Under the pieces are notes generated by a model. It did not search any database and was not told the origin of the DNA. It was given only the letters and a program-made list of their open reading frames with translations. A program made the position numbers and the translations under genes. DNA of 64,000 nucleotides from JAGQNP01 sp038257245 (lineage in GTDB: Bacteria; Patescibacteriota; Saccharimonadia; Saccharimonadales; JACQNP01). Shown here in pieces: positions 44,257-53,572 of this stretch; positions within the stretch are counted from its first letter, which is position 1, and every line of letters begins with the position of its first letter. The stretch is taken from contig JBBSJL010000001.1 in the NCBI GenBank assembly GCA_038257245.1, forward strand, positions 60,485-124,484, in the 5' to 3' direction.

Positions 44257-45203
44257 TACTTACTTGATTCTTTACCGCTTAATACCTTAAGAGCAAGTAT
44301 TATGCGCTTTCGGAAGATAACAACTAGAACTAAGAGTGTAATTATCCCAAGAACTGTAATTATAGTCCCCTTTGACGGATAAATAATAAATGAAGTAGAC
44401 GATGTTTGTGTCTGTCCTTCACCATAAACAATCGTAAGTATTGCGCTGTATTTGCCCATTTTTGCACTCCCTGTCCAATCACTAGTGATCTGTCTGATCG
44501 AATCAGGTAATATGTTTTTCTCATCTAGGGTTAGTCTAGTTACTTCTTTGCCAAATGTATCCTGGATTACTATTTTCCCTTTTGGCTTGAAGTGTGAACT
44601 GCCGGTGTTCTTGATCCTAGATATTAATTTTACTGGAGCGCTACTGCTGTAAGATGACATTTCGGGCTTGAACTCTATTATCTCTGCAGTTTCAGTAATA
44701 TCGCCAGCAACTTTTACTAGAATTACCGGCGCAATTTCCTGACTAAACGAAGTAGTAGATTCTGTCTGGTCTGGAGGAATAGTTCTAAAGACCACAGAAC
44801 CAAAGTGGCTACCAGGTTCAGCATCATTAGGTATCTCAATAGTTACTTTAAAATCGGTAGTTTTGCCAGCATCGAGCCTTGCTTTGTTAGGCGATACTTT
44901 AGTCCAGTCTGCTAATGAGTACGTTGTTTTTTCTTCAGTTATATTAACAGAGCCTTCTTCTCCAAGTGGAGTAAAGTTCTTGGGGGTGGCTATGACGTCG
45001 ACACTGTCTTTTGAGCCATTAGTTAATCGAAATGTATTTACACTTGTTTCACCTGGGTTGGCTGTGATGTCAAGGATTTGCGGGGATATCCCTAGAGTTA
45101 TAGATTCATTATTCTGCGCAAATAAACCAATACTAAAAACCGAAGATAGTAATAACGAAAATGTTAATATAGTAACGCTTGCAATAACTCTCAATTGTTT
45201 CAT
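44256..45203 (-). CDS. DUF916-like membrane-anchored surface protein
   Basis: Signal peptide (about 1-29), two beta-sandwich domains and a C-terminal helix (TIITVLGIITLLVLVVIF) with a basic tail. The opening ISPQILDITANPGETSVNTFRLTN and the GSHFGSVVFRTIPP segment match DUF916/DUF3324-type proteins, which in Gram-positive bacteria bind WxL proteins and peptidoglycan. It lies between a WxL-like gene and an Ig-repeat gene, the same order of parts as in WxL operons of Enterococcus and Lactobacillus. Confidence 0.75.
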   Translation of the reverse strand: MKQLRVIASVTILTFSLLLSSVFSIGLFAQNNESITLGISPQILDITANPGETSVNTFRLTNGSKDSVDVIATPKNFTPLGEEGSVNITEEKTTYSLADWTKVSPNKARLDAGKTTDFKVTIEIPNDAEPGSHFGSVVFRTIPPDQTESTTSFSQEIAPVILVKVAGDITETAEIIEFKPEMSSYSSSAPVKLISRIKNTGSSHFKPKGKIVIQDTFGKEVTRLTLDEKNILPDSIRQITSDWTGSAKMGKYSAILTIVYGEGQTQTSSTSFIIYPSKGTIITVLGIITLLVLVVIFRKRIILALKVLSGKESSK

Positions 45204-45267
45204 CTAAACTCGCCTATTTAGTTTAGCTAATTGTAGCTCGATATTGTTTTTTACTCAAGGCTAGTTA

Positions 45268-46326
45268 TTAATATGTAGATGCAACGGTGTAAATAACTGT
45301 TGTCTGATAGGTGCCGGCCTGAGTTGTAGTAGCAACACCTACTTGATGCCCAACACGTGTTGTCTCAGTTCCTGATGGTGCTGCGGTGTTTCGGGCTACT
45401 ATTTCGTTAGTTGTATTAAAGCCAGACCATAAGTTGCCAGGGTTAGTAAATCTATCTGCAGTTGGGTCAAGAGTGGCGTCGTTGGTTGTATAGCCCCAGG
45501 CTTCAGTACCAGCAGCTGGGAAAGCTGTCGGTGCAGCATTGGTGCCTGTCCAGTTATCGATAGTGTCAGACCCGCTCGTTAGTAGTGCAGTATGACGAAT
45601 GTATATTGTGTAACCATTGGTAGCGTTTGTAGATACATCTAGGTCATGTGCAGAAACACCTTTGGCTGCGAAGGTAACAGCATTTAGATAATCAACGCCC
45701 GTTGCTGTTGACGCTACAGTGGTTGTAGCTCCATTAACAGTTTGCGATGCAGCAACACCGGCGGTCGTAAACGTTAGTGTCGGGTCAATAGTTAATTGTA
45801 CCAACTTGCCATCTTCATATACAAAAGCAACAGTAGTTTGATCAACTGGCGTAATACACCCAACATCAGAATATGAATTCATAATCGCGTAGTATGTAGT
45901 GACCGTGCTTGTTCCGTTTGTTACAGCACCCCACACAACATTTCCACTTGCAGCAGGCGTTTCACCACCGGCGTTTGTGATACGAAGTCGTCCATTGACG
46001 CCGTTATCGACCGTCCATGACCCTGCTGTTATGAGCGTCGAACTTGCAAGAGTAGAAGAAGTGGTTGTAATGCCCGCAGGAGCCGAGCCTAAACCGTCTG
46101 TCTGATCATTAAGGGCAACGTTAATACACCTGATTGTCGTTCCCGTCGAATATCCTGCTGCACTAAAATTGTATGAACTAGAAGTACTTGTTCTTGGATC
46201 CGTAAGTAAAAGTGAACCACTTGTTAAACTAGCAGCGCTTGCTAGTGGGCTAATAATTGCTACAAATAACATTGCTGCGAGGACAATGTAAACCAACCTA
46301 TTTCTATTTTCTATTATTTCTCTCAA
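45268..46326 (-). CDS. secreted WxL-like surface protein
   Basis: Signal peptide ending near ASA-AS, then a Thr/Ser/Ala-rich beta protein with two cysteines. The end, TTTQAGTYQTTVIYTV, resembles the closing strand of WxL domains (AGTYTATITWTL), but the Trp is replaced by Tyr. The frame runs to 46359; GGAGGGTTAATT places the start at TTG 46326, which gives a shorter, cleaner signal peptide. No membrane anchor, so it probably needs the partner encoded downstream. Confidence 0.6.
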   Translation of the reverse strand: MREIIENRNRLVYIVLAAMLFVAIISPLASAASLTSGSLLLTDPRTSTSSSYNFSAAGYSTGTTIRCINVALNDQTDGLGSAPAGITTTSSTLASSTLITAGSWTVDNGVNGRLRITNAGGETPAASGNVVWGAVTNGTSTVTTYYAIMNSYSDVGCITPVDQTTVAFVYEDGKLVQLTIDPTLTFTTAGVAASQTVNGATTTVASTATGVDYLNAVTFAAKGVSAHDLDVSTNATNGYTIYIRHTALLTSGSDTIDNWTGTNAAPTAFPAAGTEAWGYTTNDATLDPTADRFTNPGNLWSGFNTTNEIVARNTAAPSGTETTRVGHQVGVATTTQAGTYQTTVIYTVASTY

Positions 46327-46449
46327 AATTAACCCTCCGTGAAGTTTTACCTTTAGCACTATTGTACATCATTTATATTGTTACAACAACCTGTTTAAAT
46401 TTCTATTGGCAGAAGTTAAAGCTGAGCATGCTACACCAAACCTAGAAAA

Positions 46450-48813
46450 TTATAAGTATCGTTTCTTCGTTGCGTAGTTGAATGCAATAAAACCCGGGAG
46501 TATAGGCAGCCAGAATGTTACTAACCTATATACTAAAGCTATCGACAACCCTGTTTCGACCGGAAGACCTATAGAGACAAAACCAGCAACCAGACCTGCT
46601 TCTGCCCCACCAATCCCGCCAGGTGTCGGCGTTACGCTCGCGGCGGTTATGCCTACTGTAAGTACGAAAAAGGCTTGTAGTACCGATAATTCAACACCCA
46701 AAGCCAGTGCGCAAACATACAGACACATTGAAAATAATGTTGTAATTGTCATAGCACAGACGAGAGCAAATATAAATCTATCAGGTTTCTCGAACAGAAC
46801 GGTTAAATCTTTTTTAATAGATCTGTAAATTTTTAGAGCAATTTTTCTAAGCGGTCCAATTGTAATCACAGCTACTAAGATACTGAACAATACCAAACCG
46901 GCAATAGCAAAGATGTTTCTGGATATAGGTATTTTCACTATATCTTGGAAACGCACATTGCTGAGCCCAGCTACGATGAATAAAATTGTCATGTGACCTA
47001 TGAAGCCTATTAGGTTATTCAGCGCCGTTATAGAAGATGCCTGGGTAGCGCTGTAGCCTGTCTTCTGTAGATACCTAATGTTAGTAGCTATGGCACCGGT
47101 ACTTGCTGGCAGTAACCTGTTGGTGAAGCTGGTAGTTATTGTTATCAAAAGAGTTCGAACGTATATCAGCGGATGTATCGATATTAACTTATAAACTGCC
47201 GCTGCAGTTGGATATGTGAGAATCGATAAAGCCAATGCAATTATCAGATACCATGGGTCACCGTTTTTAATACTTTCAATACTGCTCGATAAGTCTGCAA
47301 ATTGTGGAATAAGCACATATAAAGCTAAACCGATAAGTACTATATAACCCAAAGATCGCATATCTAATCTCTTAACTCGTGCGGGTTTGTAGTGAGTAAT
47401 GCCAACACTTTTCTCAATAATCTGGATAATATTCTCTAGTTTGCCTTTTTGTTTCTTGAGTAAAGCTGTGGTTGCACCCGAAAGCGAAGCATATCCAAGA
47501 TAAGGCAATGCATGTACAAGCTCATCCTTGCCCATAACTTGATGGGCTGTTCTTACCACAAGCTCGGGATCGGTAATACAAGATAAAGAAGCTATTAATT
47601 CTACAGTGTCTCGGTGGAATGACTTTTCAGATACCGAGGCTTCTGAAAATCCAAAATCTATCAACCACGGTTCCTCACTGTTATCAATAAATATATTTGC
47701 AGCCCTGAGATCACGGTGGATAATATTCGCTCCATGCAATATCTTGACTTGCTCCCACACCTTAATAAGGAGTGTTGCATTAAACTGATCGGGTTTAACC
47801 TTATCCAATGATTTGCCAGGTATCATTTCTTGTGCCATGGCCCACATGTCTTCTTTTACGTGGAAAATACCTCGTATATTTGGCGTTTTAACGCCGTTAG
47901 CTAGTGCGAGCCCAGCAATGTAGGCTTCGTGTTCTAGTTGGCGTTTGGGTGTAAGGAACGGTGATTCGTCTTCTAGACGACGGTAGATAACTTTCCTTGC
48001 AAGCTTAAATAGCCAATCAGCTACATTATTACTGGTGTCGACTACTTTTAGGAATAGGTCGGGCTTTTCGTTTAGCTGTACAAAAAAAGGCGTACTTCCC
48101 CGTGCATCTACATTAGCTCGTTCCACGTGTTTGATTTTCAGATGAAGAGCCGATAGACGTTTCTTAATTAGATTGGTCGGTACAAATTTACCCTGAGTGT
48201 CCCCGAACACGTAGTTAAGAAAACTAGCAATCACCAATCCGACCCCGAAGCCACCCATAATATCTACTGGTAGGTGCATTCCCAAGTAGAGCCTGGACAG
48301 GCATACCAAAATAATCATCCATGTTATTAAGGGGTGAAGCCGTTTGGGTGTATAAAGATATGCAACTACGCCAATGGCGGTTGCTACGGCGGCATGACCC
48401 GACGGGTAACCAATCACGGATTCTAGTTGTTCTCGAAGCTGCACATTTGGCAGTATCTCAGATGGGCGGGCTCTGAGTTCAAATCCTTTTAGCCACTTTG
48501 TTACTAACCAGGCTGATCCACCAGCTAGTAAAAACTTAAGCGCATGAGAATAGTGCCTTCTAATTAAGGCTATGAAAGTTGCTACGAAAATAAATCCCAC
48601 TGTGCCGAATAACGATATCAGCACAAAGATTGGACTTAAAAACCCCGGTAGACTATTAAAAACCCTAAAGGTGAATATCTCTAAATCACCAACCCCACTC
48701 AAAACTATCAATTGTCCTAGTAAGAATAATACGATTCCAGCCAGTATGTATACAATATAAACAGGATTTCTGTATGCTTTTATCCTGTGATTCAGCCCAT
48801 TTATTACCGACAT
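46450..48813 (-). CDS. PAP2 phosphatase / kinase-like / LPG-synthase fusion
   Basis: Three domains in one 787-residue membrane protein. Residues 1-205: PAP2 lipid phosphatase (K-x6-RP as KGFELRARP, then YPSGHAA and SRLYLGMHLPVD). Residues 235-450: protein-kinase fold of the RIO/lipopolysaccharide-kinase type, with HRDLRAANIFID and LIDFGFSE. Residues 470-787: flippase-like lysylphosphatidylglycerol synthase membrane domain (UPF0104). Similar fusions occur in Actinobacteria. It likely handles envelope lipid carriers. AGGGG precedes the ATG, one base after the RND gene ends. Confidence 0.88.
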   Translation of the reverse strand: MSVINGLNHRIKAYRNPVYIVYILAGIVLFLLGQLIVLSGVGDLEIFTFRVFNSLPGFLSPIFVLISLFGTVGFIFVATFIALIRRHYSHALKFLLAGGSAWLVTKWLKGFELRARPSEILPNVQLREQLESVIGYPSGHAAVATAIGVVAYLYTPKRLHPLITWMIILVCLSRLYLGMHLPVDIMGGFGVGLVIASFLNYVFGDTQGKFVPTNLIKKRLSALHLKIKHVERANVDARGSTPFFVQLNEKPDLFLKVVDTSNNVADWLFKLARKVIYRRLEDESPFLTPKRQLEHEAYIAGLALANGVKTPNIRGIFHVKEDMWAMAQEMIPGKSLDKVKPDQFNATLLIKVWEQVKILHGANIIHRDLRAANIFIDNSEEPWLIDFGFSEASVSEKSFHRDTVELIASLSCITDPELVVRTAHQVMGKDELVHALPYLGYASLSGATTALLKKQKGKLENIIQIIEKSVGITHYKPARVKRLDMRSLGYIVLIGLALYVLIPQFADLSSSIESIKNGDPWYLIIALALSILTYPTAAAVYKLISIHPLIYVRTLLITITTSFTNRLLPASTGAIATNIRYLQKTGYSATQASSITALNNLIGFIGHMTILFIVAGLSNVRFQDIVKIPISRNIFAIAGLVLFSILVAVITIGPLRKIALKIYRSIKKDLTVLFEKPDRFIFALVCAMTITTLFSMCLYVCALALGVELSVLQAFFVLTVGITAASVTPTPGGIGGAEAGLVAGFVSIGLPVETGLSIALVYRLVTFWLPILPGFIAFNYATKKRYL

Positions 48814-48814
48814 A

Positions 48815-51538
48815 TTATTTACCCCTAAAAGATTGCAATTTTTTGGACAAGCTATTTCGCGAATGTTCTAGTATCAAGTAAAAATATGGGAATGAGATTA
48901 TTACTAGAAAAGCACTAGACAACAAACCACCGATTAGGGTGATTGATAAGCTTTCCCAAAATGGGTCACTGAGTGTTAGCGGGATCAGAGCACATACACT
49001 AGTTATGGTAGTCGTTAATAATGGCCTAAGTCGTTCATGAACTGCACCGGCCATGGCTTGTCTTGGTGATAGCCCACGTTTTCTACCTTGATTTGCGAAG
49101 TCTGTTAGAAGTATGGTGTTATTAACAGAAATACCAATCAAGGCGAAGAATCCAATCATGGTAAAAAAGGATATTGGATTGTTAGTTAAGTTTAGTGCTA
49201 GTCCAACACCAAAGAAACTAAATGGTACGGCCAGAAGAATTAACAATGGCTGCAATAACGATTTGAATTGGAAAACAAGAAGTAGGTACATTAGCAATAG
49301 TAGAATTGGCAACGCTGCAATAACCGTCTGGAACGACTCTTGATTATCGGATTCTGAACCAAAATCGAAACCAAAGTCCTCTATGCCTAGCCCGGGGAAA
49401 TTGGATGGTTCGGATAGGTAATCTTCCTCAACTAGAGATTTTGCAGATTGGACAATAGCTGTTGTGTCGTCTGCATCGAATCCAGCTCTTACTTGTACCA
49501 CCCTCTCGCCATTTATCCGTGTTATTGTAATTAGCTCTCCTGTGTATTCTGTTTCTGCTATACTCGCTGTCGTACCATTTGATCTCGAGACTTCATTTCC
49601 GTCCAAAAATTTAACTAAGTTGTTTGCAGCTATGTCAGCTGCTCTCTGGTCATCAGCTTTTATTTGAACTACAAAAGGGAGTCTTTCTTTAGGTGGTCCT
49701 GCACTAAGCTGGCTAACTGTTATTGTTGCATTTTCAACTGAATCTAATTGTTGTTGAAGATCAGTTACTAATTCTGTTGATGTAACTTCTCTTTCTTCGT
49801 AGGGTGTCAATGTAATCCTTGCAGTTGCCTGTCGTTCGTTGGCGTTCCCTTGGTACGAAATCCTGAGTATATTTTCATTTAAGGTATCAGAAATAATATC
49901 GTTAGACTTGCGCGTAATATCTATAGCTTTGTCGATAGTCGTTCCAGGAATAAATGAATACTCAATTTGTAGCTCATTGCTATCTTTTGGTGTGGGGAAA
50001 ATATCGAACTTTAGCTTGCTGTATAATGGGCCACTAGCCATTAGGAAGGTAAGGCTTACTAGTATAGCCACTAATGAATATATAGCTTTTTTCTTTGTTG
50101 TATCAGCGCTCACTATTATTCGTGATAAAGAACTAGCCACCCACTCCACTCCGGATCGCAAATATTCCAAAGGGTTATACTTGTGTGGTTTTTTCTTTTC
50201 AAAATGCACTAATCGAATAAACAGCGGCACAAAAGCAAGTGATACTATTAGCGAAACAACCAAACTTAGAATAATCGTTATCGGCATAATCTTAATGAAT
50301 TTCCCGAGTATTCCACCGAAGAACAACAGTGGTGCAAATGCTAAAGCAGTCGTAAATGTGCCTGCACTACTAGCTCTGGCAATTTTTTTAACAGCAATGG
50401 TTACCGCTTCTCTAAGATTTTTTGTTTTTTGTCTTTGCGCATCTATTGATTCAGTAATAATTACTATGTCGTCTACGATTAATCCAAGGCACAAAACTAA
50501 ACCAAATAGTGTAATTGTATTTAATGTTGCTCCACCTGCATAAAGTATAGCGATAGTTGTAGAGAGAGTTACGGCCATTGCGGCAGCGGCAGTTAACCCT
50601 GCCCTGGCTCCAATAAATATCAAACAAATAAGTATTACGATCAGCAGCCCTTCAAACAGATTGTTTTGTAACGAATCTGTTTGCTGTTCTATGCTTTCAG
50701 CAAATCCGACTGCTTGAACTACGGCTATGTCCTTATCGGATAGATTTTCAGAGTGCTCTGTAATGGCAGACTCGAGTAGTTTATTAAATTTAACTAGGTC
50801 TGTGCCTTCTGCAAAATTAATGCCTATCACTACGCTATTATTTGTTTTTAGCTCCCCGTCTTCACTTATACCTTGCCAGTCAAACTGTGTTTGAATTTTG
50901 CCAGGCTTTTTTGAGATTGGATTTATGCCTTCTGTAATAGGAGATATTGTTTCTGCATTTGTGATTTCTTCGAATTCAGCATCTAAACTTTTGCCAATAA
51001 CATTTGCATTTTCAATTATCGTTTCAAGGTTTGCTGATGGACTGTTAACACTAACAAGCACATCATACTTGTTGTTAAACCTAGCTGCGTCGATTGTAGA
51101 GTATTCAACCACGGCGTTCGGGGGTATTTTAACCGTACTATTAGTTATGGCGGATTCAATAGATTTAGAGCCTTCCCCTGAAGTAAACTTATCAGTGTGC
51201 TGGACTACTATAACCCCACCATTATTTGTCGATGTGGATGTTGACTTTTCAACAGAGGGATCAGCCTGGACTGCCTCAACTAGTTTCGATGTGACTTGTT
51301 TATCTACAACTGCTTTATCGTTAGCTAAGTAGACTATCTTCACTAAGCTAATTGGGACGCTAACCTGCGGGAAGCCTTGGCGTTGCATAAAGGTGGTATA
51401 TGAAAAAAAACCGAATATAAAAATGCTTATCCAAAATAAGACACTTAGTTTCATATGATCATAAAATGCAAGTGTGAACTTCTCGAACAAGCCAATCTTT
51501 GTCGACCTTATTTTCTTTATAGATTTTTTCTTCACCAT
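48815..51538 (-). CDS. RND-family efflux transporter, HAE1-like
   Basis: Two homologous halves, each with a membrane helix, large outer loop and a bundle of helices. The first half has GLIVDDIVIITESIDAQ and the second FFALIGISVNNTILLTDFANQG, the proton-relay region of AcrB-like pumps (with VDD for the usual NAIVVVE). 907 residues is about 120 short of AcrB, mainly in the porter loops. AcrB-type pumps normally work through two membranes; here no adaptor or outer-membrane channel gene is near. It may act on membrane lipids or peptides. Confidence 0.88.
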   Translation of the reverse strand: MVKKKSIKKIRSTKIGLFEKFTLAFYDHMKLSVLFWISIFIFGFFSYTTFMQRQGFPQVSVPISLVKIVYLANDKAVVDKQVTSKLVEAVQADPSVEKSTSTSTNNGGVIVVQHTDKFTSGEGSKSIESAITNSTVKIPPNAVVEYSTIDAARFNNKYDVLVSVNSPSANLETIIENANVIGKSLDAEFEEITNAETISPITEGINPISKKPGKIQTQFDWQGISEDGELKTNNSVVIGINFAEGTDLVKFNKLLESAITEHSENLSDKDIAVVQAVGFAESIEQQTDSLQNNLFEGLLIVILICLIFIGARAGLTAAAAMAVTLSTTIAILYAGGATLNTITLFGLVLCLGLIVDDIVIITESIDAQRQKTKNLREAVTIAVKKIARASSAGTFTTALAFAPLLFFGGILGKFIKIMPITIILSLVVSLIVSLAFVPLFIRLVHFEKKKPHKYNPLEYLRSGVEWVASSLSRIIVSADTTKKKAIYSLVAILVSLTFLMASGPLYSKLKFDIFPTPKDSNELQIEYSFIPGTTIDKAIDITRKSNDIISDTLNENILRISYQGNANERQATARITLTPYEEREVTSTELVTDLQQQLDSVENATITVSQLSAGPPKERLPFVVQIKADDQRAADIAANNLVKFLDGNEVSRSNGTTASIAETEYTGELITITRINGERVVQVRAGFDADDTTAIVQSAKSLVEEDYLSEPSNFPGLGIEDFGFDFGSESDNQESFQTVIAALPILLLLMYLLLVFQFKSLLQPLLILLAVPFSFFGVGLALNLTNNPISFFTMIGFFALIGISVNNTILLTDFANQGRKRGLSPRQAMAGAVHERLRPLLTTTITSVCALIPLTLSDPFWESLSITLIGGLLSSAFLVIISFPYFYLILEHSRNSLSKKLQSFRGK

Positions 51539-51580
51539 TATTGGTTCAAGTATAACAATAATTAATCCTATTAAAAACTG

Positions 51581-51868
51581 CTAGAATACGGCTTTTAAAA
51601 TAAACCTCAGGACTATAAAGGTGGTGGTTGAAAATATCGCAATAGCTAAGCCGACAATGGTAAATATTACTGTCACATTTGATTTTGAACGTTCGTAATA
51701 AAACCAAAATATCGCAAAGACTAACCCTAATATAGGCACCGCACATAGTAGTAGTCTCCAGCCGGGTAAGCCCAGTGTGGGTACCACAGGAGCAGTTCCT
51801 CCGGCGGCTTTTTTGTTGCTTACTTTGCGGTCTTCTACTAATTCGCCTTCTAATACGTTTTTGGTCAT
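51581..51868 (-). CDS. small membrane protein of the sigma operon
   Basis: 95 residues with two helices (about 38-57 and 64-88) after a polar N-terminus (MTKNVLEGELVEDRK). The frame opens at 51910; I use the ATG at 51868, which overlaps the end of the upstream gene by four bases. No family recognised. It lies between the candidate anti-sigma gene and the RND pump. Confidence 0.55.
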   Translation of the reverse strand: MTKNVLEGELVEDRKVSNKKAAGGTAPVVPTLGLPGWRLLLCAVPILGLVFAIFWFYYERSKSNVTVIFTIVGLAIAIFSTTTFIVLRFILKAVF

Positions 51869-52980
51869 GGTATAAATTCTATAACAATATTCCCAGAATA
51901 TATATCGCATGAACCTACACCTCCATTATACGCACAGATCCTCACATTAAATTTCCCTACACCAAGATCTGTTTTTTGACACTTGGCGATTCCACTAGTA
52001 CCACCGGGATCACTGGTATATTGACAGTAGCTACTACCATAAATCGGCGTTGCCGGGTGAGCAGTGTAGAGTGACTTCCACCCCGTTACTGTAGAAAAAT
52101 TGTTGGCTGTCCACGTAATTATGTACTTGTCTGGATTGCTTGAACCTTCAGGGTAAGACTTAGATGAGTAGCTAATTGACTTGGTTGGTGCTGTTGGTGT
52201 CTGTGGATCGGCCGGGGGTGCTGGTGGTGGTACGCTTGGCGTTGGGGCTGGTTTTGGCAATTCTACTTTCTTTTCTTCAGGTTTTGGTTCACCAACAGGT
52301 GCGGCTTGGGATGTCTTATCTTCTTGTTTATTAGGCGCGGACTCCGTAACTGTCATGGCTTTTACATATAAGACATTAGCCTTGAATTCTCCCAAGACGT
52401 AGACTTTGTCCCCTACTTTTAGATCAGAAGCCACTAAGTACATATCCACCTCTTCACCATTAACCAGGATTTTATAGTAGTTGTTGCCATATACCGCTAG
52501 AACTTCGCCATGTGCTTTAATCGGGTCTTTGTTTGTGAAATATGCGGTGCGTGCTATAAGGCTAGGCGTATGACTCGGCGACAGGTTGTTTGCTAATCCG
52601 ACCGAACCGACAATTAATACTAGCCATATACCGAATGCGTAGCTGAATTTGAATGACGAAGATCGTTTGCTGATGCTTAAGAATGCAAGAATAACAGCAA
52701 TGATACTCAAGCTGGTAACTATGATGCCAAACCAGGGTAATGATTTAATAAACTCCGTCCGATTTAGTAGTGATTGGTAGTCTGTAAATACATCATTAAA
52801 TATTACGTAAGCTAAAGACAAGGACCCTAAAAAACTGACAGCCAAGGAGATCACCGTAGCCATTACAAGCAAAACTTTGCGAACAACAAAGAACCGACGA
52901 GAGTGCATTTCCACGTTGTCTCGGTCGATCTTTTCCATAACAGACTTGGTAATGTCTATATCAGTTAGTTTATTGTTCAT
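51865..52980 (-). CDS. candidate membrane anti-sigma protein
   Basis: N-terminal 35 residues are cytoplasmic, then three helices (about 33-55, 75-95, 105-123), a beta-rich OB-like segment (KVGDKVYVLGEF), a proline-rich linker (about 230-270) and a C-terminal Cys-containing beta domain. It starts inside the 3' end of the ECF sigma gene (11-base overlap), the usual arrangement for an anti-sigma factor, but no zinc anti-sigma motif is visible. AAGGA before the ATG at 52980 favours that start over 52986. The C-terminal domain recurs in the protein at 53573. Confidence 0.6.
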   Translation of the reverse strand: MNNKLTDIDITKSVMEKIDRDNVEMHSRRFFVVRKVLLVMATVISLAVSFLGSLSLAYVIFNDVFTDYQSLLNRTEFIKSLPWFGIIVTSLSIIAVILAFLSISKRSSSFKFSYAFGIWLVLIVGSVGLANNLSPSHTPSLIARTAYFTNKDPIKAHGEVLAVYGNNYYKILVNGEEVDMYLVASDLKVGDKVYVLGEFKANVLYVKAMTVTESAPNKQEDKTSQAAPVGEPKPEEKKVELPKPAPTPSVPPPAPPADPQTPTAPTKSISYSSKSYPEGSSNPDKYIITWTANNFSTVTGWKSLYTAHPATPIYGSSYCQYTSDPGGTSGIAKCQKTDLGVGKFNVRICAYNGGVGSCDIYSGNIVIEFIP

Positions 52981-53536
52981 TGCCATATTCCTTGATGTAA
53001 ATCTTATGTAATTGTTGCTTAGCTCGCCGAATTCTGGTTCCTACTGTTGAGGTCGGTATGTTTATCACTGTGCCAATCGATTGATAGTCAAGTTGTTCAA
53101 AGTAGTGCAGTATCAGTATCTCTCTGTATTTCATGGGGAGGTTATACAGTAGCGTTCGTACTTGACTGGCTTGTATCTTCTTATCAATTTCTTCCAAAAA
53201 ATTGTCTCGGTCGTCGAACAGTTCATCGTACTGAGCTTCTTCATTAAGTTCTGTAGTTTGTTTGTGCTTCCGCAGGTAGTTCACCATTTCGTTGTGCGTG
53301 ATTCTGTATGCCCAGGCAGAAAATGGTCGGTTTTGGTCGTAAGAATTTAGGTTAATGTACATTTTTATGAATGCTTCCTGGACAATGTCCTCCGCAATTG
53401 CTGTGTCTTGTATGTATTTGATTATGTAGACAAAAAGCTGTTTCTGGTAATCATCTACTATCGTGCTGAACTTAGAATTATCGTTTAGTATTTCATTTAC
53501 GATATCCGAGTAACTATTGGGTTGGTTGACAGACAT
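52970..53536 (-). CDS. ECF-type sigma-70 factor
   Basis: Region 2 (about 25-90; VYIIKYIQDTAIAEDIVQEA and AWAYRITHNEMVNYLRKH) and region 4 (about 125-180; LPMKYREILILHYFEQLDYQ, then IPTSTVGTRIRRAKQQL) are intact; regions 1 and 3 are absent. 188 residues is typical. ECF factors respond to envelope stress, and the genes downstream (membrane protein, RND pump, lipid-handling fusion) fit that. A 36-base gap separates it from the 217-residue gene upstream. Confidence 0.93.
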   Translation of the reverse strand: MSVNQPNSYSDIVNEILNDNSKFSTIVDDYQKQLFVYIIKYIQDTAIAEDIVQEAFIKMYINLNSYDQNRPFSAWAYRITHNEMVNYLRKHKQTTELNEEAQYDELFDDRDNFLEEIDKKIQASQVRTLLYNLPMKYREILILHYFEQLDYQSIGTVINIPTSTVGTRIRRAKQQLHKIYIKEYGNEQ

Positions 53537-53572
53537 ACCATTATGATACTGTGTAACATTAAAATGTTAAAC

